From Oscillospiraceae bacterium (GTDB lineage Bacteria; Bacillota_A; Clostridia; Oscillospirales; Ruminococcaceae): DNA of 14,416 nt. The notes beneath the pieces were generated by a model that was not told the origin of the DNA, searched no databases, and saw only the letters and a list, made by a program, of their open reading frames with translations. Location: NCBI GenBank assembly GCA_018109965.1, contig JAGBFE010000004.1:1-14416 (forward strand), given 5' to 3'. The stretch's first letter is position 1, and the number at the start of each line of letters is the position of its first letter. Below, piece by piece: positions 1 through 6,551 of the stretch. The translations under genes and the position numbers were made by a program.

Positions 1-614
1 CCAACTACCGTACAAAGAAAGAAATGAAGGACGAAATCGTTACACTCCTTGGCGGTCGCTGTGCAGAACAGCTTATACTGGAAGATATCTCAACAGGTGC
101 TTCCAACGACCTTGAACGCACTACTGCAATTGCAAAAGCAATGGTTATGCGTTACGGCTTCTCTGACAAACTGGGCAATGTTGTTTACGGTCACGACCCA
201 CAACAGACATTCCTTGGCAGAGACTACGGTCAGGGACAGGGCTATTCCGATGCTGTTGCAAACGAAATCGACAGCGAAATCCGCAGCCTTGTTGACGAAG
301 GCTACAACCGTTGTATGCAGATTCTCAAAGACAACATCGACAAACTCCATATTGTTGCAAAAATTCTTATGGAAAAAGAAAAAATCTCCGGTGATGAATT
401 TGCAAAAATTATGGCTGATGACTATGTTGAAGAAGAAACACCTGCAGCTATTGAAACTGTGAAAGAACCAACAGCAGAAGAAATCGAAAATGCAGAAATT
501 GTTGTGGAAATTATCGAAGCTGCAAACGAAGAAATCACAGAAACAACAGAAACAGTCATTGAACCTGTTGTAAGTGAAAACACAGCAGAAGCTGAAGAAA
601 AAACAGAAGAATAA
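1..614 (+). CDS. ftsH: ATP-dependent zinc metalloprotease FtsH, C-terminal part (5' end outside window)
   Basis: FtsH is a membrane-bound AAA+ protease that degrades misfolded membrane proteins and selected cytosolic regulators. Only the end of the M41 peptidase domain is visible; the AAA ATPase and the HExxH zinc motif lie before the window. The reading frame is open from base 1. The diagnostic block is LLGGRCAEQLI...ISTGASNDLERTT at about nt 48-125, in which the Asp of SNDL is the third zinc ligand in known FtsH structures. The helical segment continues to about nt 420. The last roughly 60 residues (from about nt 424) form a low-complexity tail dominated by Glu, Thr, Ala and Val (for example VEEETPAAIE near its start). 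FtsH proteins often have a variable hydrophilic tail, but this one is unusually acidic. A strong terminator follows. Assignment to FtsH is near certain; the function of the tail is unknown. Confidence 0.95.
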   Translation, partial: NYRTKKEMKDEIVTLLGGRCAEQLILEDISTGASNDLERTTAIAKAMVMRYGFSDKLGNVVYGHDPQQTFLGRDYGQGQGYSDAVANEIDSEIRSLVDEGYNRCMQILKDNIDKLHIVAKILMEKEKISGDEFAKIMADDYVEEETPAAIETVKEPTAEEIENAEIVVEIIEAANEEITETTETVIEPVVSENTAEAEEKTEE

Positions 615-622
615 AACATTTT

Positions 623-656
623 AAAGGCGGTTTTTTTAACCGCCTTTTGTTTGTTT
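623..656 (+). terminator. Rho-independent terminator after ftsH
   Basis: A perfect 10-bp stem AAAGGCGGTT (623-632) / AACCGCCTTT (638-647) encloses a T5 loop and is followed by a T-rich tract interrupted by G. It starts 8 bases after the ftsH stop. Confidence 0.93.
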
Positions 657-696
657 ATGGAGTCAAATTACAGATAATTTATATCATATGTAAAAA

Positions 697-747
697 ATGC
701 AAAAGGATTTTGCATATTTTCCAAAGTAATTTGCTATACTTTTGCAG
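697..747 (+). promoter_or_regulatory. Candidate operator array upstream of the XRE regulator
   Basis: A perfect inverted repeat ATGCAAAA-GGA-TTTTGCAT occupies 697-715. The TTGC core of its right arm (710-713) recurs in the same orientation at 731-734 and 742-745, which are steps of 21 and 11 bp, close to two turns and one turn of the helix. This is what operators of small HTH regulators often look like, and the next gene encodes one, so autoregulation is the natural inference. Binding itself cannot be read from the sequence. Confidence 0.5.
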
Positions 748-763
748 CAGTATTTAGTATAAT
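735..763 (+). promoter_or_regulatory. Probable sigma-A promoter of the regulator operon
   Basis: A perfect TATAAT -10 lies at 758-763, 34 bases before the start codon. The hexamer 17 bp upstream (TATACT, 735-740) is a poor -35, with 3 of 6 matches. The weak -35 overlaps the TTGC half-site cluster, so this promoter may depend on an activator or be controlled from those sites. Confidence 0.5.
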
Positions 764-797
764 CGGAACAGTTGAACAGAAAGGAAATGTGTGATAT

Positions 798-1268
798 ATG
801 CTTGGAGAAAAGTTGATTACATTAAGGAAAAAATACGGTTACAGTCAGCAGGAACTTGCAGATAAACTTTCAGTAACAAGACAGACAATATCCAACTGGG
901 AATTAAATCAGGGTGCGCCTTCTTTGGACAAAGCAGTAGAGCTTGCCGCTATATATGGTATAAGTCTTGATGATTTGGCAGAAAATTCTGTACAGGTTAT
1001 CGCAAAAGAAAAAACTGAAAAAAACAATGTTCTGCTTAAACAGGCCGAAGGCCGGATGGCGCGCATCAGTATATTTGATATGGAACGGTGGGTTGAAATG
1101 GGGTTTGATTTCAACTATAGCGATAAAGTGAAAATTACAGAAGTTACCGACCGATGGATAAAGATAGAATACAGCCGTACAAAGGAAAATCATCTGCTGA
1201 AAAAGGAAACGGTTGTAAAACTTGTGGATATTGATGTTATAAATGGTATTGAAATTCTGGAGGAATAG
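798..1268 (+). CDS. XRE-family DNA-binding regulator with C-terminal Sm-like domain
   Basis: This 156-residue protein is probably a cytoplasmic transcription regulator. Residues 2-62 are a textbook Cro/C1-type helix-turn-helix: LRKKYGYSQQELADKL, then SVTRQTISNWE as the recognition helix region, then PSLDKAVELAAIYGISLDDL. A charged linker follows at about 63-85. The C-terminal part (about 105-154) is a run of short beta strands containing TDRWI (117-121) and resembles a small barrel of Sm/Hfq type; this fold call is by eye. The same pattern recurs in the next gene. The start is set by AAGGAAA at 781-787. The downstream ATG follows after 2 bases, with its GGAGGA (1259-1264) inside this coding end, so the two genes are translated as a unit. 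The HTH assignment is secure. The target, ligand and role of the C-terminal domain are not known. Confidence 0.85.
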   Translation: MLGEKLITLRKKYGYSQQELADKLSVTRQTISNWELNQGAPSLDKAVELAAIYGISLDDLAENSVQVIAKEKTEKNNVLLKQAEGRMARISIFDMERWVEMGFDFNYSDKVKITEVTDRWIKIEYSRTKENHLLKKETVVKLVDIDVINGIEILEE

Positions 1269-1270
1269 AT

Positions 1271-1600
1271 ATGGACACATTGTTGGGATTTATAATAATA
1301 CTTATGCTGCTGTACATTATAGATATATTGAAAAAGGGAAAAACAATAAAAGCAGAAGAATCAGACAGGAAAGATAAAAAGTTTTCATATACAGACGTAT
1401 TGGCACAATATAAAGGCAAAAAGTGCGAAATAATTGTAAAAAGACCCATGCCGGGCATAGATGCCATGTTTAATATACAGGGAACAATTATTGACTGGGA
1501 TGATAACTGGATTGTGATGCAGACGGAAACCAAAAAAACTGTAAGCAAAAAAATATTCCGTACAGATAATATATCCAGCGTAAAAGAGATAATAGAATAG
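1271..1600 (+). CDS. Small membrane-anchored protein with Sm-like cytoplasmic domain, partner of the XRE regulator
   Basis: I do not recognise a named family for this 109-residue protein. Residues 4-19 form one hydrophobic helix (LLGFIIILMLLYIIDI) followed at once by KKGK, which predicts an N-out, C-in single-pass protein. After a charged linker (about 21-38), residues 50-108 show alternating strand patterns with GTIIDWDDNWIVMQ (71-84) and a final ISSVKEI. This order resembles the Sm/Hfq fold (a G-x-I-x-x-x-D-x strand turn, then a closing I-S-x-V strand). It also resembles the C-terminal part of the upstream regulator, where TDRWI aligns with DDNWI. The gene starts 2 bases after the regulator's stop and ends at a terminator, so the pair forms a complete operon. 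A role in tethering or sensing for the regulator is an inference. Confidence 0.8.
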   Translation: MDTLLGFIIILMLLYIIDILKKGKTIKAEESDRKDKKFSYTDVLAQYKGKKCEIIVKRPMPGIDAMFNIQGTIIDWDDNWIVMQTETKKTVSKKIFRTDNISSVKEIIE

Positions 1601-1606
1601 AATGGG

Positions 1607-1639
1607 ACGGTGTGCCGGTACACGGCATGCCGTTTTTTG
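1607..1639 (+). terminator. Rho-independent terminator closing the regulator operon
   Basis: An 11-bp RNA stem, ACGGTGTGCCG (1607-1617) with CGGCATGCCGT (1623-1633) including two G-U pairs, encloses the loop GTACA and runs into T6 at 1633-1638. It starts 7 bases after the stop codon. Confidence 0.88.
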
Positions 1640-1644
1640 TTTAT

Positions 1645-1691
1645 CACAACATATTGTGTCACTTTTTGACTGTATAAATACGGATATTGTG
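1645..1691 (+). promoter_or_regulatory. NrdR-box-like site before the topoisomerase operon
   Basis: CACAACATATTGTG at 1645-1658 matches 13 of 14 positions of the NrdR box core CACWATATATWGTG as I recall it. A second element at 1678-1691 carries a perfect right half (ATATTGTG) but no left half, 33 bp downstream. NrdR binds paired boxes about three helical turns apart. The pair lies just upstream of the -35 element at 1700. The match is seen; regulation is inferred. Confidence 0.4.
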
Positions 1692-1699
1692 GTCTTGCC

Positions 1700-1728
1700 T
1701 TGACAAAAATTTTCATAAAAGTTAAAAT
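1700..1728 (+). promoter_or_regulatory. Sigma-A promoter of the topoisomerase operon
   Basis: A perfect TTGACA -35 (1700-1705), a 17-bp spacer and TAAAAT -10 (1723-1728, 5 of 6) make a strong promoter. Transcription would start near 1735, giving a leader of about 80 bases that includes the palindrome at 1772-1791. Confidence 0.85.
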
Positions 1729-1771
1729 TATATAGTTAATGATTTAATGGAATAATATGCTCACATACAAC

Positions 1772-1791
1772 TTGTCACTGCAGTGTGACAA
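1772..1791 (+). repeat. Inverted repeat in the topoisomerase leader
   Basis: TTGTCACTGCAGTGTGACAA contains the perfect 10-bp palindrome CACTGCAGTG (1776-1785). Alternatively it pairs TTGTCA with TGACAA around an 8-base loop. It lies between the predicted transcription start and the AGGAGA ribosome binding site at 1805-1810, so it may act as an operator or as an mRNA hairpin. There is no T-tract, so it is not a terminator. Confidence 0.5.
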
Positions 1792-1815
1792 AATATAAAT
1801 TTACAGGAGAAAACA

Positions 1816-3801
1816 ATGGCACGAAAGTCAGCAGTTTACGGCAACGAAAGTATCAGCAGCCTCAAAGGGGCTGACAGGGTCCGCAAACGCCCTGCGGTTA
1901 TCTTTGGTTCTGATGGTATCGAAGGCTGCCAGCACTCGGTTTTTGAAATTCTGTCCAACAGTATTGACGAAGCACGTGAAGGTCACGGCAATAAAATCAT
2001 AATGACAAAGTATTCTGACGGAGCAATCGAGGTGGAAGACTTTGCCCGCGGTATTCCGGTGGACTACAACAAAAACGAAGACCGCTACAACTGGGAACTC
2101 TTGTTCTGCGAAATGTACGCAGGCGGCAAATACAATAACAACTCGGGGGATAACTACGAATTTTCTCTGGGTCTTAATGGTCTGGGGCTTTGTGCAACAC
2201 AGTATGCCAGTGAATATATGACTGTTGACATCAACCGTGACGGCTTTGCCTATCATCTTGATTTTGAAAAAGGCGAAAATGTTGGTGGTCTGCACAAAAC
2301 CGAAACAGGCAAACGCACAACAGGCTCCAAAATCAAATGGAAGCCTGACAACACTGTTTTCAGCGATATCAACATTCCCGACATATATTTTGAAGAGGTT
2401 CTAAAACGTCAGGCAGTTGTTAACCCAAATGTACTGTTTATCTTTAAAAATCAAAAGGATAAAGGTTTTGAAACAAAGGAATATTTTTACGAAAAAGGCA
2501 TTGTGGACTATGTTGAGGAAATCTGCGACGGTGAAAATCTGACAAAGATTATCGACAACAGTTACGAAACAAGCGGCAAAGACCGTGACGATATGCCTGA
2601 ATACAAGGTGAAAATGAATGTTGCCTTTGCTTTTTCCAACAAGGTGCAGAAGATTGAGTATTACCACAACTCCAGTTTCCTTGAATATGGCGGCAGCCCT
2701 GAAAAAGCGGTTAAATCTGCCTTTGTAAGCCAGATTGATGCCTTCGCAAAACAGAAAAACCTTTACAAGAAAAATGAAAGCAAAATCACATTTCAGGACA
2801 TCGAAGATTGCCTTGTGTTTGTTTCCAGCTGTTTCTCTACAATGACCAGCTACGAAAACCAGACCAAAAAGGCAATCACAAACAAGTTTATTGCCCAGGC
2901 AATGACCGAGTTTTTAAAACGTACACTGGAAGTTTACTTTATCGAAAATCCTGAGGAAGCACTCAAGGTTGTCCAGCAGGTTATTGTCAACAAACAGTCC
3001 CGCGAACAGGCCGAAAAAACCCGTATCAGCCTCAAAAAGACTATCAGCGAAAAAATCGACCTTGCAAACCGTGTGCAGAAATTTGTTGACTGCCGCAGCA
3101 AAGATGTTTCAAAGCGCGAAGTTTATATCGTGGAAGGCGACTCTGCTCTCGGTGCCTGCAAAACCAGCCGTGATGCTGAATTTCAGGCTCTTATGCCGGT
3201 ACGAGGCAAAATTCTCAACTGTCTCAAATGCGACTATGACAGAATTTTCAAAAGCGATATAATCACAGACCTTATCAAAGTGCTTGGCTGTGGTGTGGAA
3301 AGTCCTGCAAAATATCAGAAAGCAGGCATCGCCACCTTCAATATTGACAATCTGCGCTGGAACAAGGTGGTTATCTGTACCGATGCTGACGTTGACGGCT
3401 TCCAGATAAGAACACTTATTCTTACAATGCTTTACCGTTTGTGTCCGCAGTTGATTGATGACGGATATGTATACATTGCAGAAAGCCCGCTGTACGAAAT
3501 CAACACAAAGGACAAAACTTATTTCGCTTATACCGAAGAAGAAAAGAAAAATATTATCAGCCGTATTGAAAAACAGAAATTTACAATACAGCGCTCAAAA
3601 GGTCTTGGTGAAAACGAACCTGAAATGATGTGGATTACCACTATGAATCCGGAAACACGCCGTCTTATCAAGGTGTGCAAGGAAGATGTGGAGCGCACAC
3701 AGGAAATGTTTGAGCTGCTGCTGGGCGATAACCTTGCAGGCCGCAAACAGTATATTCAGGATTTCGGTGCTGATTACCTTGACCAGCTGGATTTATCATA
3801 A
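1816..3801 (+). CDS. Divergent type IIA DNA topoisomerase subunit B (GyrB/ParE-like)
   Basis: This is the ATPase and Toprim subunit of a type II topoisomerase; with the next gene's product it would pass one DNA duplex through another using ATP. At 661 residues it has a typical length. The GHKL ATPase shows E44 and N48 in FEILSNSIDEA, D75 in EDFARGIP, an AGGKY lid, the G-box GLNGLG (119-124), and the transducer QTK loop at 349-351. The Toprim domain shows EGDSALG (440-446), PVRGKILN, and DADVDG with metal ligands D523, D525 and D527. RSKGLGENEPE lies near the end. Several signature positions differ from ordinary GyrB: GLNGLG for GLHGVG, EGDSALG for EGDSAGG, DADVDGFQ for DADVDGAH. The catalytic residues are intact, so it should be active. 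Whether it is a second gyrase, topoisomerase IV or a third class cannot be settled here. The start has AGGAGA at 1805-1810; subunit A follows after 19 bases. Confidence 0.9.
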   Translation: MARKSAVYGNESISSLKGADRVRKRPAVIFGSDGIEGCQHSVFEILSNSIDEAREGHGNKIIMTKYSDGAIEVEDFARGIPVDYNKNEDRYNWELLFCEMYAGGKYNNNSGDNYEFSLGLNGLGLCATQYASEYMTVDINRDGFAYHLDFEKGENVGGLHKTETGKRTTGSKIKWKPDNTVFSDINIPDIYFEEVLKRQAVVNPNVLFIFKNQKDKGFETKEYFYEKGIVDYVEEICDGENLTKIIDNSYETSGKDRDDMPEYKVKMNVAFAFSNKVQKIEYYHNSSFLEYGGSPEKAVKSAFVSQIDAFAKQKNLYKKNESKITFQDIEDCLVFVSSCFSTMTSYENQTKKAITNKFIAQAMTEFLKRTLEVYFIENPEEALKVVQQVIVNKQSREQAEKTRISLKKTISEKIDLANRVQKFVDCRSKDVSKREVYIVEGDSALGACKTSRDAEFQALMPVRGKILNCLKCDYDRIFKSDIITDLIKVLGCGVESPAKYQKAGIATFNIDNLRWNKVVICTDADVDGFQIRTLILTMLYRLCPQLIDDGYVYIAESPLYEINTKDKTYFAYTEEEKKNIISRIEKQKFTIQRSKGLGENEPEMMWITTMNPETRRLIKVCKEDVERTQEMFELLLGDNLAGRKQYIQDFGADYLDQLDLS

Positions 3802-3820
3802 GGAAAGGACAGTCTGAATA

Positions 3821-6073
3821 ATGGCAAGAAAAAATAAAAAAGAACTCAGCGTTCCCAAAAGCCAGGGACTGCCTGACAATGTTGAAATACTCTCCGCAGG
3901 TGAGGTGCTGGAAAATCCTATTACCGACACCCTGCGCGAAAACTATATGCCTTACGCAATGAGCGTTATCGTTTCCCGTGCATTGCCGGAAATCGACGGT
4001 TTAAAGCCAAGCCATCGAAAACTGCTTTATACAATGTACGATATGGGTCTGCTCAAAGGAGCAAAGACAAAATCTGCCAATATCGTTGGTCAGACAATGC
4101 GCCTTAACCCACACGGTGACCAGGCGATTTACGAAACAATGGTGCGTCTTGCCCGTGGCAACGAAAGCCTGCTTGTGCCGTTTGTTGACAGCAAGGGTAA
4201 CTTTGGCAAGGCATACTCCCGCGATATGGCATGTGCGGCTTCCCGTTATACCGAAGCAAAACTTGAAGCAATCTGTGAGGAAATGTTCCGCGACATCGAC
4301 AGTGACACCGTGGATTTTGTGGACAACTACGACTCCACACGCAAGGAGCCTACACTGCTGCCTACAACATTTCCAAACATCCTTACCAACAACACACTTG
4401 GTATTGCTGTTGGTATGGCATCTTCCATCTGTTCATTTAACCTTGAAGAAGTTTGTCGCACCACAATTGCGCTTATCAAGGACAAAAACCACAACATAAA
4501 AGACACACTCCTTGCACCTGATTTTGCAGGCGGCGGCATTGTTCTGTATGACCAGAGTGATATCGACCAGGTGTACGAAACGGGTCGCGGCAGCATCCGT
4601 GTGCGCAGCAAGTGGCAGGCAGTTAAAGCAGACGGTGGAACTATCATTGAAGTGACCGAAATTCCGCCTACAACAACGGTTGAAGCCATCATCGACAAGA
4701 TTGCTGACCTGTGGAAACAGGGTAAAATCAAGGAAATCAGCGGCATACGAGACGAAACTGACCTCAAAGGTCTCAAAATTGCTATTGATATCAAACGCGG
4801 TACCGACCCTGAAAAGCTTATGCAAAAGCTGTTTAAACTGACACCGCTGGAAGACAGCTTCAGTGCAAACTTCAACATCCTTATTGCAGGTGCGCCAAGG
4901 GTAATGGGTGTTGGTGAAATTATTGATGAATGGGTGGCGTTCCGTACAGACTGTGTAAAACGCCGCACATATCACAATCTCGGCATCAAAAAGGACCGTC
5001 TGCATCTTGTGCAGGGTCTTGAATATATTCTTCTTGATATCGACAGGGCAATCGAGATTGTCCGCAATACAGAGGACGAAAAAGAGGTTGTGCCAAACCT
5101 CATGATTGGCTTTGGCATCGATGAAATACAGGCAGAATACGTTGCCGAAATACGTCTGCGTCAGCTCAACCGCAACTATATCCTCAAACGCATTGAAGAA
5201 AAGGACAACCTTATCAAAGAAATTGCCGAGCTGGAAGATATCCTCAAAAATGATAAAAAGGTCAAAAAGATTATTATTTCCGAGCTGGAAAATGTAATCA
5301 AAAAATATGCAAAACCGCGCAGAACACAGATTGTGTATGAATCTGTGATGGAAACTGAAGAGGAAGAAGTGGAAGCAATTCCAAACTATCCTGTAAATAT
5401 TTTTGTTACACAGCAGGGATATGTCAAAAAGATTACACCACAGTCTCTGCGCATGAGCGGCGAGCACAAGCTGAAAGCTGATGACTATATCATTCAGCAT
5501 ATCGAAACCACAAATGATATCGATTTGCTGTTCTTCACCAGCAAACAGCAGGTTTACAAATGCAAGGCTGCTGTGTTTGAAGATACAAAAACCAGCGTGA
5601 TGGGCGAATATGTGCCTGCAAAACTTGGTATGGAAGACGGCGAAGAAGTGGTAAAAATGGTTTACACCAAAGACTACAAAGGTTTTGTGCTGTTCTGTTT
5701 TGAAAACGGCAAGGCGACAAAAGTTCCGCTTTCTGCATACGAAACAAAGCAAAACCGCAAAAAGCTTATCAATGCTTATTCCGACAAATCAAAACTGGTG
5801 GAAATCATCAGCAGCGAAGAAAACGTTGATGTTGCATTTATCACAACAGTCAACCGCGCCCTTGTGGTAAACACAAGTCAGATCAGCGAAAAAACAACCA
5901 AAAATTCAGCAGGTATACAGGTGCAGACACTCAAGAAAAATCAGTCAGTAAAAACTGTAAAACTTTCAAGTGAGGCACAGTTTGCAAATCCTGCCAAGTA
6001 CAAAACCAAAAATATTCCTGCAGCGGGTAGTTTTCTCAAAGAAGAGGACATAGCCCAGCAGCTTACACTTTAA
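3821..6073 (+). CDS. Divergent type IIA DNA topoisomerase subunit A (GyrA/ParC-like)
   Basis: This is the 750-residue DNA breakage-reunion subunit that partners the preceding ATPase subunit. The winged-helix/tower core starts near residue 37 (RENYMPYAMSVIVSRALPE). The catalytic tyrosine is Y143 in ASRYTEAKL. The quinolone region reads NPHGDQAIYE (96-105): the positions of E. coli GyrA S83 and D87 are Q101 and E105, HPHGD has become NPHGD, and three extra residues precede it (GQTMRL). The coiled-coil tower arm ends in the usual AELEDIL...KYAKPRRTQI at about 470-505. The C-terminal domain (about 515-735) has four or so beta-pinwheel-like blades, but I see no GyrA-box (QRRGGKG), which favours a ParC-like relaxing/decatenating enzyme over a true supercoiling gyrase. 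The ribosome binding site AAGGAAAGGA follows the upstream stop, so the two subunits are co-translated. No convincing terminator follows. Confidence 0.9.
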   Translation: MARKNKKELSVPKSQGLPDNVEILSAGEVLENPITDTLRENYMPYAMSVIVSRALPEIDGLKPSHRKLLYTMYDMGLLKGAKTKSANIVGQTMRLNPHGDQAIYETMVRLARGNESLLVPFVDSKGNFGKAYSRDMACAASRYTEAKLEAICEEMFRDIDSDTVDFVDNYDSTRKEPTLLPTTFPNILTNNTLGIAVGMASSICSFNLEEVCRTTIALIKDKNHNIKDTLLAPDFAGGGIVLYDQSDIDQVYETGRGSIRVRSKWQAVKADGGTIIEVTEIPPTTTVEAIIDKIADLWKQGKIKEISGIRDETDLKGLKIAIDIKRGTDPEKLMQKLFKLTPLEDSFSANFNILIAGAPRVMGVGEIIDEWVAFRTDCVKRRTYHNLGIKKDRLHLVQGLEYILLDIDRAIEIVRNTEDEKEVVPNLMIGFGIDEIQAEYVAEIRLRQLNRNYILKRIEEKDNLIKEIAELEDILKNDKKVKKIIISELENVIKKYAKPRRTQIVYESVMETEEEEVEAIPNYPVNIFVTQQGYVKKITPQSLRMSGEHKLKADDYIIQHIETTNDIDLLFFTSKQQVYKCKAAVFEDTKTSVMGEYVPAKLGMEDGEEVVKMVYTKDYKGFVLFCFENGKATKVPLSAYETKQNRKKLINAYSDKSKLVEIISSEENVDVAFITTVNRALVVNTSQISEKTTKNSAGIQVQTLKKNQSVKTVKLSSEAQFANPAKYKTKNIPAAGSFLKEEDIAQQLTL

Positions 6074-6139
6074 CAACATATAAAACATCAAAAAACGGCT
6101 GTTTTACTGACAATTTAAAGATATTGCGCAAATTTGTTC

Positions 6140-6168
6140 TTGCATAATTCTGGTTAATATGTTATAGT
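6140..6168 (+). promoter_or_regulatory. Extended -10 promoter of secG
   Basis: TTGCAT (6140-6145), a 17-bp spacer and TATAGT (6163-6168) are present, with the extended -10 TG at 6160-6161. Transcription should start near 6175, about 30 bases before the secG start. Confidence 0.8.
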
Positions 6169-6206
6169 AATATGGTCATATACACAAAGGACGGAGGTCG
6201 TGTTAA

Positions 6207-6452
6207 ATGGGCATTTTGGAAATTATTGCCGGCGTATTGCTTATTCTTTGCTGCGTTGTTGTAGTTCTGCTTGTATTGTCTCAGAACTCAAAAACCAGCG
6301 GTATGTCTGCAATGACAGGCGGCAGCGATGTATACGGCGATATGCAGACAAGAACAGCTGACGCTAAACTGGCTAAATTGACAAAGTATGCTGGCGTAGC
6401 ATTTTTCGTATTGATAATTGCTGTTAGCGCTATCGCACTTCTTGCAAAATAA
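6207..6452 (+). CDS. secG: Preprotein translocase subunit SecG
   Basis: SecG is the small accessory subunit of the SecYEG channel that stimulates SecA-driven protein export across the cytoplasmic membrane. The 81-residue product has the family layout: TM1 at about 3-25 (rich in Val, Leu and Cys), the loop signature VLSQNSKTSGMSAMTGGSD at 23-41, and TM2 at about 60-80. Its length is normal. The start is fixed by GGAGGT at 6193-6198, 8 bases upstream, and its own extended -10 promoter. It is followed by a terminator and then rnr. The secG-rnr order is common in Firmicutes, usually with smpB next, but smpB is absent here. Confidence 0.95.
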   Translation: MGILEIIAGVLLILCCVVVVLLVLSQNSKTSGMSAMTGGSDVYGDMQTRTADAKLAKLTKYAGVAFFVLIIAVSAIALLAK

Positions 6453-6464
6453 TTTAAGACATAT

Positions 6465-6498
6465 AAAAACTCGCCAGGTTTTTCCGGCGAGTTTTTTG
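6465..6498 (+). terminator. Rho-independent terminator after secG
   Basis: AAAAACTCGCC (6465-6475) pairs with GGCGAGTTTTT (6486-6496). The stem can extend inward by GG/CC past one bulged A and closes a T5 loop. A T6 tract begins at 6492. Confidence 0.92.
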
Positions 6499-6551
6499 TT
6501 GTATTCAACTTATAATAATAACTGATATTTACTCAGACCGAAAGGATATTT

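Noticed and set aside
4433..5752. Antisense open frame of 439 codons opposite the GyrA/ParC-like gene
   Set aside because: It lies wholly within a conserved coding sequence, has a Phe/Cys/Val-rich composition typical of reversed coding DNA, and has no family pattern or ribosome binding site.
6092..6105. Small hairpin AAAAC-GGCT-GTTTT after the GyrA/ParC-like gene as a terminator
   Set aside because: The stem is only 5 bp and AT-rich with no T-tract. Termination here is possible but not shown.
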